50,173 nucleotides of DNA. Origin: Microbacterium sp. A20. GTDB taxonomy: Bacteria; Actinomycetota; Actinomycetes; Actinomycetales; Microbacteriaceae. The stretch spans positions 1-50,173 of the forward strand of contig NZ_SSDF01000049.1 of assembly GCF_004794515.1 (NCBI RefSeq), given 5' to 3'. Position numbers and translations under genes: made by a program. Below, in pieces: positions 16,421 to 24,137 of the stretch (its first letter is position 1; each line of letters starts with the position of its first letter). The notes under the pieces were generated by a model. The model was not told where the DNA came from, made no database searches, and saw nothing but the letters and a program-made list of their open reading frames with translations.

Positions 16421-17643
16421 GCGGCGAGCCCCTGCCGAGCGACGTCCACGAACAGCTCCTCATCGCCGAAGTTGCCGGACTTGAGGATCAGGTGCACGTC
16501 GCGCCGCTCGTCGTGGATCCACGGCGCCCCCGGCGCGACCTCCTCGCCCACGACGGCGACGGTGGTGCCGAGCGCGCGGATGACCTCGCCAGAGGTCTCG
16601 CCGCCGGCGATGAGCATGCGCTTCACTCCGCGATCCGACAGCTGGGCGGCGATGAGGCCCGCCGTCCGCTCGTACAGCTCGCCGGCGCCCGGCACATCGT
16701 CGCGACGCTCCGAGGCGGGGCTGGAGGAGTAGATGAGGGCGGCCGCATCGGCGGGCTGCTCGTCCCACCACTCCACGGCTCGTGCGGCCAGCTGCTCGGC
16801 CGTGTCATCGGGTGCGGCCGCGACCCGATAGGCGGGGCTCCCGGAGGAGACGAAGCGATCGATCTGCTCGAGGGTGCGCCGCGAGCAACTGCCCGCGATG
16901 ATCGCGGTACGACCCGTCGGCGGCACCGGGGCCGCTGTGCCACCCGCCGTCTCCCGCAGCGCGATGGCTCCGACGAGGCCGGCGGATCCTGCGACGAGCG
17001 CGTCGCCCTCGACGGCCTCGGCGAGGGCGGCGAGGTCGGCATCGGTGACGGCATCCGCCACCACCTGGAGAGCACCGTCGGCGCGAGCCCGGCGCAGCGT
17101 GTCGCGCACGGCATCGACCCCCCGCTGCACCACATCCAGGGGCAGCGCCGCGACCGGCTCCGCGCTCTGCGCCGCGAGCAGTCGCACGACCGAGGAGTCG
17201 CGCATGGGCGTCACCGGGTGATCGCGCATGTGGGTCTCGGCGAGCAGGGTGTCGCCGACGAAGAGGTGACCGCGATACACGGTGCGACCGTGCAGGGGCG
17301 CGGCCGGGGTCGTCACGACCAGGTCGGCGCCGAGCTCACGGGCGACCGCCTCGGTGATCGGTCCGATGTTGCCCTCGGCGGTGGAGTCGAAGGTCGAGCA
17401 GTACTTGACGTAGATGCGGTCGGCTCCCCGCTCTCGCAGCACCGCGAGCGCGGCGAGGCTCTGAGCGACCGCCTCCGCGGCGGGAAGCGATCGCGTCTTC
17501 AGCCCGATGACGACGGCGTCGGCCGAGACCGCGGTGTCGTCGATGCCCGCGCCGAGGGCCAGGAGGGTGCGCAGACCCGCGCGCCGCAGCGCTGCGGCGA
17601 CATCCGTGGCGCCGGTCACGTCGTCGGCGATGACGCCGATCAT
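16417..17643 (-). CDS. Four-carbon acid sugar kinase family (DUF1537), OtnK-like
   Basis: The 408-residue kinase shows the N-terminal nucleotide and substrate motif IGVIADDVTGATDVAAAL, the KYCSTFDSTAEGNIGP segment that binds the sugar acid, and the C-terminal nucleotide-binding domain with AGSCSRRTLEQIDRF and LIAGGETSGEVIRAL. OtnK and relatives phosphorylate the terminal hydroxyl of 3-oxo-tetronate; other DUF1537 kinases act on related acids such as 3-oxo-isoapionate. Its four-base overlaps with the genes on both sides and the adjacent OtnC- and OtnI-type genes support the acid-sugar pathway. Confidence 0.87.
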   Translation of the reverse strand: MIGVIADDVTGATDVAAALRRAGLRTLLALGAGIDDTAVSADAVVIGLKTRSLPAAEAVAQSLAALAVLRERGADRIYVKYCSTFDSTAEGNIGPITEAVARELGADLVVTTPAAPLHGRTVYRGHLFVGDTLLAETHMRDHPVTPMRDSSVVRLLAAQSAEPVAALPLDVVQRGVDAVRDTLRRARADGALQVVADAVTDADLAALAEAVEGDALVAGSAGLVGAIALRETAGGTAAPVPPTGRTAIIAGSCSRRTLEQIDRFVSSGSPAYRVAAAPDDTAEQLAARAVEWWDEQPADAAALIYSSSPASERRDDVPGAGELYERTAGLIAAQLSDRGVKRMLIAGGETSGEVIRALGTTVAVVGEEVAPGAPWIHDERRDVHLILKSGNFGDEELFVDVARQGLAA

Positions 17644-18308
17644 CGAGGACCCTCCCGGAGCGCCGCGGTCAGCCGGCGCGCGGCTGCGGCGGGTCCGTCC
17701 AGCACCGCGACGCCGAAGCGATCAGCGAGGGACGCGGCAGCGGCGGCGAGCGAGTACTGGGCGAGCACGATCAGGTCGTATGGCTCGTCGACATCGGCGA
17801 TCGCGGTGGCGAGGGCGTCGATCAGGTCCGGCGCAGCCAGCGGGACGGCCGCCGCAGGGACCACGAGCGGGCGCACCTGCGCCGACGATCCGCTCGCGAC
17901 GAAGGCGTCGGTCAGACGCGCCGTGCTGTCGCTCGCGGAGGACTCGAGCGACGCGACCAGCAGCACCCGTGCGGGGGCGGCCGCGACCGCCTCGGCGAAC
18001 AACGGCCCGTCGGCGGACAGCACGGCGACGCCGTCGGCCTCGCGATCACGCCGATCGGCGCGGCTCCCGAACTGCGAACAGGTGAGCAGCACGCCGTCCG
18101 CTCCCCCGGCGAGGGCCAGCTCGATGAGGCCGTCCATGCGCGCGGCCAGCGGCGCGGTGATGCCGCCCTCGACGTGCGCGTCGGCGAGCAGACGATCGTC
18201 GAGCAGGTTCCACACGGTCGCTGCGGGGACGGCAGCGGCGATCGCCGTCGCGGCCGGGGCGATCGCCAGCGGGGTGGCGCTGATGAGCGCGATCTTCGGG
18301 TCGGTCAT
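17640..18308 (-). CDS. Asp/Glu/hydantoin racemase-family protein with a single cysteine
   Basis: The 222-residue protein has the tandem alpha/beta layout of the Asp/Glu racemase superfamily. LLTCSQFGS carries the first catalytic cysteine, Cys77. The second expected cysteine, near LIVLAQYSLAAAA in the C-terminal half, is replaced by Ala/Gln, and Cys77 is the only cysteine in the protein. One-cysteine members include arylmalonate decarboxylase and maleate isomerase-like enzymes with altered chemistry, so true two-base racemisation is unlikely. The gene overlaps both neighbours by four bases and belongs to the acid-sugar operon. Its step is unknown. Confidence 0.72.
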   Translation of the reverse strand: MTDPKIALISATPLAIAPAATAIAAAVPAATVWNLLDDRLLADAHVEGGITAPLAARMDGLIELALAGGADGVLLTCSQFGSRADRRDREADGVAVLSADGPLFAEAVAAAPARVLLVASLESSASDSTARLTDAFVASGSSAQVRPLVVPAAAVPLAAPDLIDALATAIADVDEPYDLIVLAQYSLAAAAASLADRFGVAVLDGPAAAARRLTAALREGPR

Positions 18309-19111
18309 CGGATGATCCTCTCGATCCAGGAGAGTCCGTCGCGGGTGCCCGCGACGGGGGCGTACTCGCAGCCGATCCAGCCGGGATAGCCGCTCTGCGC
18401 GATCCGGGCGAGCACGCGCTCATAGGCGATCTCGCCCGTGCCGGGTTCGCCGCGACCGGGGTTGTCGGCGATCTGCACGTGCGCGATCAGGGGACGCAGC
18501 TGCTCGAACCGTTCGATGAGGTTCCCGCGGTCGACCTGCGCGTGATAGACGTCGAACAGCACGCCGACGATCTCCGGGTCGACCTCCTGCGCGACCGCCG
18601 CCGCGGTCTCCATCGAAGCCAGACCGTAGCCGGGCTGATCGCGCTTGTTGATGGCCTCCAGCGCCAGGCGCACACCCGTCCCGCGCGCCTGCTCGGCGGC
18701 CCAGGAGATGTTCGACACGTAGGTCGCGAACGCCGCGTCCGCGTCGGCATCCGTCGGTTTGATCCCCGCCATCGCATGCACCACACCGGCGCCCAGGACG
18801 TCCGCGTACTCCAGCGCGCGCAGCACGCCGTCGCGGAACTCCTGCTCGGCTCCGGGAACGTACGCCGCACCCGAGGCGGTGGGCGAGCGCGGTGCGCCGG
18901 CCGGGGTGTTGATGAGGATCTGCGTCAGGCCCGCGTCGTCCAGCAGACGTCGCACCTCCGCGGGCGCGAGCTCATACGGCGAAGCGAACTCCACGGCCGT
19001 GAACCCGGCCTCGGCCGCCGCGTCGAACCGCTCGGCGAACGGCGCCTCGGTGAACATCCACTTCAGATTGGCGGCGAGGCGCACCGGCCCCGACGACGTC
19101 TCGACGATCAT
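18305..19111 (-). CDS. Hydroxypyruvate isomerase family, OtnI-like
   Basis: The 268-residue TIM-barrel protein matches hydroxypyruvate/2-oxo-tetronate isomerases. Visible marks are AANLKWMFTEAPFAERFDAA at the start, AGFTAVEFASPYELAPAEV, the metal-binding Glu in LALEAINKRDQPGYGL, and DVYHAQVDRGNLIERF with HVQIADNPGRGEPGTGEI. OtnI moves a keto group between C2 and C3 of a tetronate, which is the step needed before the OtnK kinase and OtnC decarboxylase encoded downstream. Four-base overlaps join it to its neighbours. Confidence 0.87.
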   Translation of the reverse strand: MIVETSSGPVRLAANLKWMFTEAPFAERFDAAAEAGFTAVEFASPYELAPAEVRRLLDDAGLTQILINTPAGAPRSPTASGAAYVPGAEQEFRDGVLRALEYADVLGAGVVHAMAGIKPTDADADAAFATYVSNISWAAEQARGTGVRLALEAINKRDQPGYGLASMETAAAVAQEVDPEIVGVLFDVYHAQVDRGNLIERFEQLRPLIAHVQIADNPGRGEPGTGEIAYERVLARIAQSGYPGWIGCEYAPVAGTRDGLSWIERIIR

Positions 19112-20097
19112 GCCGACACCGCGCTGTAGTCGGGGTTGACCACGAACTCCGGCGCTGCACCGCCCAGAGCGGCGATCACGTTGCGAGCGGCCATCCGGCC
19201 CGACTCGCCGCGTGCCTCGCGGGTCGCACCGGCGACGTGGGTCGTGGCGAGGATGCCGGGGGTGTGCAGGAGCGGGCTCGACGCGCCCAGAGGCTCGTCG
19301 GCGAAGACGTCGAGCGCGGCGGCACCGATGCGCCCCTCACGCACCGCGTCCACCAGCGCGTCCTCATCGACGATCCCCCCGCGGGCGGTGTTGATGAGCA
19401 CCGCATCGCTCTTCATCAGCGCCAGCCGGGAGGCGTCGATGAGGTTCCGCGTGGATTCGTCGAGGAAGAGGTGCAGGGTCACGAAGTCGGCCTCGCGCAG
19501 CAGGTCGTCCAGATCGAGACGACGGATGCCGTGGGCCGCAGCGAAGTCCTCGTCGAAGTACGGGTCGTACGCGACGATGTGCATTCCGAACCCGGCGGCG
19601 ATCGTCGCGACCGCCTTGCCGATCGAGCCCAGGCCGAGAATCCCGAGGGTCGACCCCTGCAGCTCTCGTCCGGTGAGCTGCTGCCACGTACCCGCGGCCA
19701 GGTTGCTCACGTTCTCGGGGATGCGGCGAGCGCACGCAAGCGCCAGGGCGAAGACATGCTCGGCGACGGCCTGTCGGTTGGCGCCGGGGGTCACGCATAC
19801 GGGTACCTGACGTGCGGTCGCGGCGGTCACGTCGACGCTGTCGTACCCGACGCCGGTGCGCACGACGATCCGCAGCGCGTCGGCGAGCGCGAACTCCTCT
19901 TCGCCCAGCGGGCGCGTACCGGCGATGATGGCGCGGGCTCCGGCGAGCGCGCGGGCCCGGTCTTCGGCGTCGAGCGTAGCCAGTTCGGGTTCGTGCCGCG
20001 TCGTGAGGCCGGCCTCGCGCAGCATCCGATCGACCTCGTCGCCGGGCTCGAGGAATGCGGTGGTGATCAGCACGTCGTGGGAATCGGTCTTCGTCAC
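19108..20097 (-). CDS. D-isomer-specific 2-hydroxyacid dehydrogenase
   Basis: The 329-residue NAD(P)-dependent enzyme has the Rossmann motif GILGLGSIGKAVATIA (GxGxxG). The catalytic Arg is in NTARGGIVDEDAL, the Glu in DVFADEPL and the His in ATTHVAGAT. It should oxidise or reduce the C2 hydroxyl of a sugar acid. In canonical erythronate operons this step is done by beta-hydroxyacid dehydrogenases (OtnD/LtnD), so a D-2-hydroxyacid dehydrogenase feeding an OtnI-type isomerase is a different arrangement. It overlaps both neighbouring genes by four bases. Confidence 0.88.
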   Translation of the reverse strand: MTKTDSHDVLITTAFLEPGDEVDRMLREAGLTTRHEPELATLDAEDRARALAGARAIIAGTRPLGEEEFALADALRIVVRTGVGYDSVDVTAATARQVPVCVTPGANRQAVAEHVFALALACARRIPENVSNLAAGTWQQLTGRELQGSTLGILGLGSIGKAVATIAAGFGMHIVAYDPYFDEDFAAAHGIRRLDLDDLLREADFVTLHLFLDESTRNLIDASRLALMKSDAVLINTARGGIVDEDALVDAVREGRIGAAALDVFADEPLGASSPLLHTPGILATTHVAGATREARGESGRMAARNVIAALGGAAPEFVVNPDYSAVSA

Positions 20098-20885
20098 CAG
20101 ATCCCTCCTTCATAGTCGGGGGCGGCGAATGCGCCGCCGTGCAGGGTGGGTGCGGGGGCGCTGAAGTCCACCGCGTCGGTGTGGTCGGCCGCGTCGTCGC
20201 GGGGCACGTAGCCGATGGCCGCCCAGCCCGCGTCGCCGTTCCACCAGCGTTCGGTGTTCGCCGAGCAGCCGTAGACGACCTGGCAGCCCACGGGGGCACT
20301 CTCGATCGCGCAGCGGAACAGTTCGACGCCGTCGCGCCAGCTGAGCCAGAGGGCAAGCTGGCGCCGGTCCTCGGGCGCGGGGCGGAAGGTGCCGATGCGG
20401 ACGAGCACCGACTCGATCCCCCATTTGTCGTGATAGAGGCTGGCGAGGGCTTCGCCGAACGCCTTCGAGACGCCGTAGAAGGTGTCGGGGCGCAGCGGTG
20501 CGCTCTCGTCCAAGATCTCGCTCGCGGGGTGGAAGCCGACGACGTGGTTCGAGCTGGCATAGACGACGCGACGCACACCGGCCCGTCGCGCGGCCTCGTA
20601 TACGTGGTAGGTCCCGTCGATGTTGACGCTGCGGATGCTGTCGTACGGAGCCTCATCGGCGATGCCACCGAGGTGCACGATGACGTCGACGCCGTCGGCA
20701 GCCGCGGTGAGGGCATCCAGGTCGCCGAGGTCGCCGACCACCACCTGCTCCCCGGGGAAGAGGGGCTCGTCGGCGTCGGAGCGCGCGAACAGCACGACAC
20801 GGTCGTAGCGGGAGGCGAGCCCTTCGCGGATCACGCGGCCCATCCGTCCGGTCCCGCCGGTGTACAGCACTGTCGTCATCGTCAT
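20094..20885 (-). CDS. NAD-dependent sugar dehydrogenase, uronate-dehydrogenase-like SDR
   Basis: The 263-residue extended-type SDR has TGGTGRMGRVIREGL for NAD binding. SSNHVVGFHPASEILDES and DTFYGVSKAFGEALASLY carry the Ser-Tyr-Lys catalytic set in the arrangement of uronate dehydrogenase (Udh), which oxidises C1 of the sugar to an aldonolactone. Two start codons are possible, 20885 or 20879, after AGGAG. Its four-base overlap with the downstream dehydrogenase and 22-base spacing from the MBL gene place it second in the operon. The true sugar may not be a uronate, because no hexuronate-specific gene is present and nucleoside hydrolases are. Confidence 0.8.
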   Translation of the reverse strand: MTMTTVLYTGGTGRMGRVIREGLASRYDRVVLFARSDADEPLFPGEQVVVGDLGDLDALTAAADGVDVIVHLGGIADEAPYDSIRSVNIDGTYHVYEAARRAGVRRVVYASSNHVVGFHPASEILDESAPLRPDTFYGVSKAFGEALASLYHDKWGIESVLVRIGTFRPAPEDRRQLALWLSWRDGVELFRCAIESAPVGCQVVYGCSANTERWWNGDAGWAAIGYVPRDDAADHTDAVDFSAPAPTLHGGAFAAPDYEGGIW

Positions 20886-20906
20886 CCTCTCCTTCGGCAT
20901 CGGCGC

Positions 20907-21704
20907 TCAGCCGATGCTGCGGTCCTCTTCGCCGGTCGAGGCGTCGGCGAAGAACCCGATCTTGGCCCGCTGGGGGCGCTGACGCCGGGCGGTGCGTCCG
21001 TCCCAGCGCAGCTCCACATCGTGCCCGGGAACGAGCGCGGCCCCGGTGTCGGTCAGCAGCGAGCGCAACACGTCGATCGTCGCGGTACTGGCCTCGGCGT
21101 CCAGCGTGGAATCGACCCGCCCCGAGGCAAGTTCGTACACGTTCTTCACCGCGTCGCCCGCGAACACGCGCTTCTCCTCTGCACGGTCGAGATAGAACGC
21201 GAGGTGGTGCGGGGTGTGTCCGGCGCTGTCGATGGCGTGGATGCCCGGGAGCACTTCCTGCCCGACGCTCATGCGCTCGACGCGGTCGGTGCGTCGGAGC
21301 AGTTCCTGCACGTGCAGGTCGGGGATGAACGGGGTGCCCGCAGGCTGATCCGCTGCCCAACGCAGTTCCTTCTCACCGACCCAGGTGGTCGCGTGGGCGA
21401 ACATGGGGAAGTTCGAGACGTGGTCCCAGTGCATGTGGGTCAGCAGCACGTCGGTCACGTCGTCGGTCGTCAGTCCGAGACGCTCGAGGCCCGCGTGGAT
21501 GAGGGGGATGTACGCAGGCTGGCCGGCATCGATGAGCACCCGGCGCACGCCGTCGTCGAGAAGCCACAGGCTGCTCCAGCCGAAAGCCCCGTGCGAACTC
21601 GACTTTCCGGGGAAGCCCTCGACGAGCGGGCGCGCGATGTACCCCGACGATCCGGCTGATCCGACCGTCGGCGTCGACTGGGGTCCCTCGTTCTGCGCCA
21701 TCAC
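20907..21704 (-). CDS. MBL-fold metallohydrolase, candidate lactonase
   Basis: The 265-residue protein has the metallo-beta-lactamase metal motif HMHWDH at residues 90-95, the third His in DSAGHTPHHLAF, the bridging Asp in VFAGDAV and a final His in VPGHD. This order resembles AHL-lactonase-like members. As the first gene of the operon, before a sugar dehydrogenase that should make a lactone, hydrolysis of a sugar lactone is the natural proposal. Translation starts at GTG 21704 or ATG 21701. A -10 element TATACT ends seven bases before the GTG and there is no ribosome-binding site, so the mRNA is probably leaderless. Confidence 0.83.
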   Translation of the reverse strand: MMAQNEGPQSTPTVGSAGSSGYIARPLVEGFPGKSSSHGAFGWSSLWLLDDGVRRVLIDAGQPAYIPLIHAGLERLGLTTDDVTDVLLTHMHWDHVSNFPMFAHATTWVGEKELRWAADQPAGTPFIPDLHVQELLRRTDRVERMSVGQEVLPGIHAIDSAGHTPHHLAFYLDRAEEKRVFAGDAVKNVYELASGRVDSTLDAEASTATIDVLRSLLTDTGAALVPGHDVELRWDGRTARRQRPQRAKIGFFADASTGEEDRSIG

Positions 21705-21709
21705 AAAAA

Positions 21710-21718
21710 ATAGTATAG
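21710..21718 (-). promoter_or_regulatory. Leaderless promoter and probable GntR operator of the catabolic operon
   Basis: ATAGTATAG matches nine bases of the palindrome at 13627-13637. On the reverse strand it contains the -10 TATACT (21717-21712), so a bound repressor would block RNA polymerase. The seven bases up to the start codon leave no room for a ribosome-binding site. The GntR gene lies just upstream and on the same strand. Confidence 0.6.
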
Positions 21719-21745
21719 CGCAAACCGGGCACCCGGCGGAGGGAA

Positions 21746-22408
21746 TCAGCCCTCGAGAAGCCTCTGGGTCGCACCGATGATGTGGTGGCGCATCGCTTCG
21801 GCAGCACCGTCGGCGTCGCCGGCCACGATCGCTTCATAGACCGCATCGTGCTCGGGCGCCGCACTGACGGCGCCCGTGCGGCCGAACTTCGAGAACAGCC
21901 GGAACCGTTGGATCTGCCCGCCGAGCGCGGCGTACGACATCTCCAGGAAGGCATTGCCGGACTGCGCCGCGATCATCATGTGGAAGCGTGCGTCGCTGCG
22001 CCAGTAGAGGTCGAAGCCTTCGGTCTCGGTGTCGGCGACCTCGGCCGAGCGGCGGAAGTCCTCGACCGCCTCACGCAGCCCCTCCAGGAACTCCGGCGTC
22101 GTGCGCAGGGCTGCCTCGTACGCGAGACGGGGCTCCAGCAGCACGCGGGCCTCCCCCAGCTGCTCCACCTCTTCGCGCGTCATGACCGGGGCCACCTGGT
22201 AGCCGCGCAACGCCTCGCGCTGGACGAGTCCGGTGTGCTCCAGGCGCGCGAGCGCCTCACGCAGCGGGGTCTGGCTGACGTCCAGTTCGCGCGACAGGGC
22301 TCCGATGTTCAGGCTCTGCCCTGCTGCCCGCTCTCCCGACATGAACTGATGCAGCAGCACCTCGTACATTCGGTCGGCGATGGGCTGCTTCGTCGATCGC
22401 CCGGCCAC
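21746..22408 (-). CDS. GntR-family (FCD) transcriptional regulator of the catabolic island
   Basis: This 220-residue FadR-subfamily regulator has an N-terminal winged helix-turn-helix with the GntR signature SRELDVSQTPLREALARLE at about 38-56. A C-terminal all-helical FCD domain binds small acids: the Asp and His of SDARFHMMIA and the later His residues, including HHIIGATQ, fit its metal site. It starts at GTG 22408 after a GGGGAG sequence. It lies directly upstream of the operon it probably represses, and the ATAGTATAG sites at 13627 and 21710 are the likely targets. The effector may be a sugar acid of the pathway. Confidence 0.88.
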   Translation of the reverse strand: MAGRSTKQPIADRMYEVLLHQFMSGERAAGQSLNIGALSRELDVSQTPLREALARLEHTGLVQREALRGYQVAPVMTREEVEQLGEARVLLEPRLAYEAALRTTPEFLEGLREAVEDFRRSAEVADTETEGFDLYWRSDARFHMMIAAQSGNAFLEMSYAALGGQIQRFRLFSKFGRTGAVSAAPEHDAVYEAIVAGDADGAAEAMRHHIIGATQRLLEG

Positions 22409-22536
22409 GTCTTCTCCCCTCGAAGTCCTTCCGTCGAAGACTACCGGTCGCCCCCGCGGGCCCCCGGCGGACGCGCGGCCACCGCAGCGACCACCCCCTC
22501 TCTGATGAGGATTTCATCGGAACTTCGGATGGAGGG

Positions 22537-22588
22537 TTGACACCATCGAGATATATCGTGTTACGCTGGCCAGACACGATATATCGTG
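22537..22588 (+). promoter_or_regulatory. Promoter with two palindromic PadR-type operators
   Basis: A consensus -35 TTGACA (22537-22542) is followed, at 17 bases, by GTTACG as a weak -10. Two near-identical dyads flank it: CGAGATATATCGTG (22547-22560) in the spacer and the perfect palindrome CACGATATATCGTG (22575-22588) over the start site, centre to centre 28 bp. The PadR protein of the operon is the likely binder. The remaining gap 22409-22536 holds no gene. Confidence 0.8.
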
Positions 22589-22612
22589 ACCCTACACACA
22601 GGAGAAGCACAC

Positions 22613-23452
22613 ATGACCGAGAAGTGGCTCATCGCCCCCGGCGAGGAACGCGTCATCGACATCGAGTCCGTCACCCGCCTCAAGGTGGGCCTCGTCGGAG
22701 GACAGGTCGACATCATCGCCCACGACGAACCGGGCATCCGCATCGAGGTGCACGGCGTCACCACCAAAGACCTCCGCATCGAGTCCCACGACGGCGAGGT
22801 CGAGATCGACCACCCGCAGCTGGGCTGGGACAACTTCCTCGAGGTGTTCCGCAACTTCGGCTCCGGCGGCCCCCGCGCCGAGGTGAGCGTCGCGGTCCCC
22901 CGCTCGATCGCCCTCAACCTCGGCGTCGTCAGCGCCGGCGCCCTCGTCTCGGGCATCCGCAACGACGCCCGCCTCAACACCGTCTCCGGCGACATCATCG
23001 TCGACACCCTGATCGGCGACCTCACGGTCAACTCGGTCTCGGGCGACGTGCAGGTGCGCGGCCTCACGGGCTCGATCAACGCGAACAGCGTCTCGGGCGA
23101 CGTGGCCGTCACGGGCGCCGTGCGCAAGGCGACCGTCGACATCGTCTCGGGCTCCACCCTCGTGGATGCTGCGGGAGACGTGAACACCATCAACATCAAC
23201 TCCGTCTCGGGCGGCACCACCGTGCGCCTCGACGAGTCCCTGGCCGCGAACTACGTCGTCCGCTCGCTGAGCGGTCGGCTGCTGATCGACGGCGTCGAGC
23301 GCAGCACCTCGGGCCCCAGCAACTACACCGGCACGAAGGGCGAGCTCTCGGGACGATTCGTCGACCTGCGCGCGAACTCCGTCTCCGGTGGCGTCACCGT
23401 CCTCCGCCGCACGCCGGCCTCGATCACGGAAGACGAGGAGTGGGAAGCATGA
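22613..23452 (+). CDS. DUF4097-family protein with a repetitive beta-solenoid domain
   Basis: The 279-residue protein has no signal peptide or membrane segment. Its middle carries repeats of the form NSVSGDV (for example LNTVSGDIIVDTL, LTVNSVSGDVQVRGL, INANSVSGDVAVTG) spaced about 17-20 residues apart, the pattern of a DUF4097 beta-helix. GGAG lies eight bases before ATG 22613; an in-frame GTG at 22586 falls inside the operator and is unlikely. It overlaps the PadR gene by four bases. DUF4097 proteins often pair with PadR regulators and sometimes with membrane partners in envelope-stress modules; no membrane partner is present here. Confidence 0.82.
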   Translation: MTEKWLIAPGEERVIDIESVTRLKVGLVGGQVDIIAHDEPGIRIEVHGVTTKDLRIESHDGEVEIDHPQLGWDNFLEVFRNFGSGGPRAEVSVAVPRSIALNLGVVSAGALVSGIRNDARLNTVSGDIIVDTLIGDLTVNSVSGDVQVRGLTGSINANSVSGDVAVTGAVRKATVDIVSGSTLVDAAGDVNTININSVSGGTTVRLDESLAANYVVRSLSGRLLIDGVERSTSGPSNYTGTKGELSGRFVDLRANSVSGGVTVLRRTPASITEDEEWEA

Positions 23453-24075
23453 GCCCCGCCGTCTTCTCCCACGGCGACCTGCGCCTGTACCTGCTGTCGC
23501 TCCTCGCCGAGGCGCCGCAGCACGGCTACGGCATCATCCAGTCGCTGACCGACCGCACCGGCGGTACCTACACGCCGAGCGCCGGCACCATCTATCCCCG
23601 CCTCGCGAAGCTCGAGGAGGAGGGCCTGGTCACCAAGACCGTCGACGGCCGCACCACCATCTACGCGATCACCGAGGCCGGTCGGGCCGAACTCGCATCG
23701 CGTGAGGGCGACCTCGCCGGCATCGAGGCGGGCCTCACTGATTCGGTGCGACTGATCGCGAGCGAGGTCCGACAGAGCGTCCAAGATGCGATGAAGAGCC
23801 TCCGCGCCGATCTCGCCGCCGCCGAGAAGGGCGAGCGCACCGCGGCCAAGAACCGCCCGCGCACGGCGGGAGACGACTCCCGGCTTCTCAGTCGCGAGGA
23901 GATGCATCGTGCGGATGCCGTCATCAACGCGTTCCGCGCCCGGGTGCGCACCGACCTGCGCACGCACCTCGCGAAGGGTGGCACGCTGTCTCCGTCGGTC
24001 GTGACCGAGCTGGAGGATGCGCTCGACAACGCGGCCCGTGGAGTCACGGTCTCCCTGAGCAGCTCCGGATCCTGA
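23449..24075 (+). CDS. PadR-family transcriptional regulator
   Basis: The 208-residue protein begins with a PadR winged helix. LRLYLLSLLAEAPQHGYGII and the wing with GTYTPSAGTIYPRLAKLEEE lie at residues about 11-65, and TEAGRAEL ends the domain. The C-terminal half is helical and charged and may aid dimerisation. ATG 23449 overlaps the DUF4097 stop (ATGA). It most likely represses its own operon through the two ATATAT-centred palindromes at 22547 and 22575. Confidence 0.9.
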   Translation: MSPAVFSHGDLRLYLLSLLAEAPQHGYGIIQSLTDRTGGTYTPSAGTIYPRLAKLEEEGLVTKTVDGRTTIYAITEAGRAELASREGDLAGIEAGLTDSVRLIASEVRQSVQDAMKSLRADLAAAEKGERTAAKNRPRTAGDDSRLLSREEMHRADAVINAFRARVRTDLRTHLAKGGTLSPSVVTELEDALDNAARGVTVSLSSSGS

Positions 24076-24080
24076 ACACG

Positions 24081-24119
24081 CAGAGGGCCCCGTCGGCGAA
24101 CAGCCGACGGGGCCCTCTG
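24081..24119. terminator. Bidirectional rho-independent terminator
   Basis: A perfect 17-bp stem (24081-24097 with 24103-24119) surrounds the 5-base loop GAACA. It lies between the convergent PadR and universal stress protein genes. The forward strand continues TTGT. Confidence 0.9.
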
Positions 24120-24137
24120 TTGTGGAGCGGCCGCCCT

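Noticed and set aside
20094..20885. Calling the SDR a true uronate dehydrogenase
   Set aside because: The motifs fit, but no hexuronate transport or aldarate genes are near and nucleoside hydrolases share the operon, so substrate naming would be unsafe.
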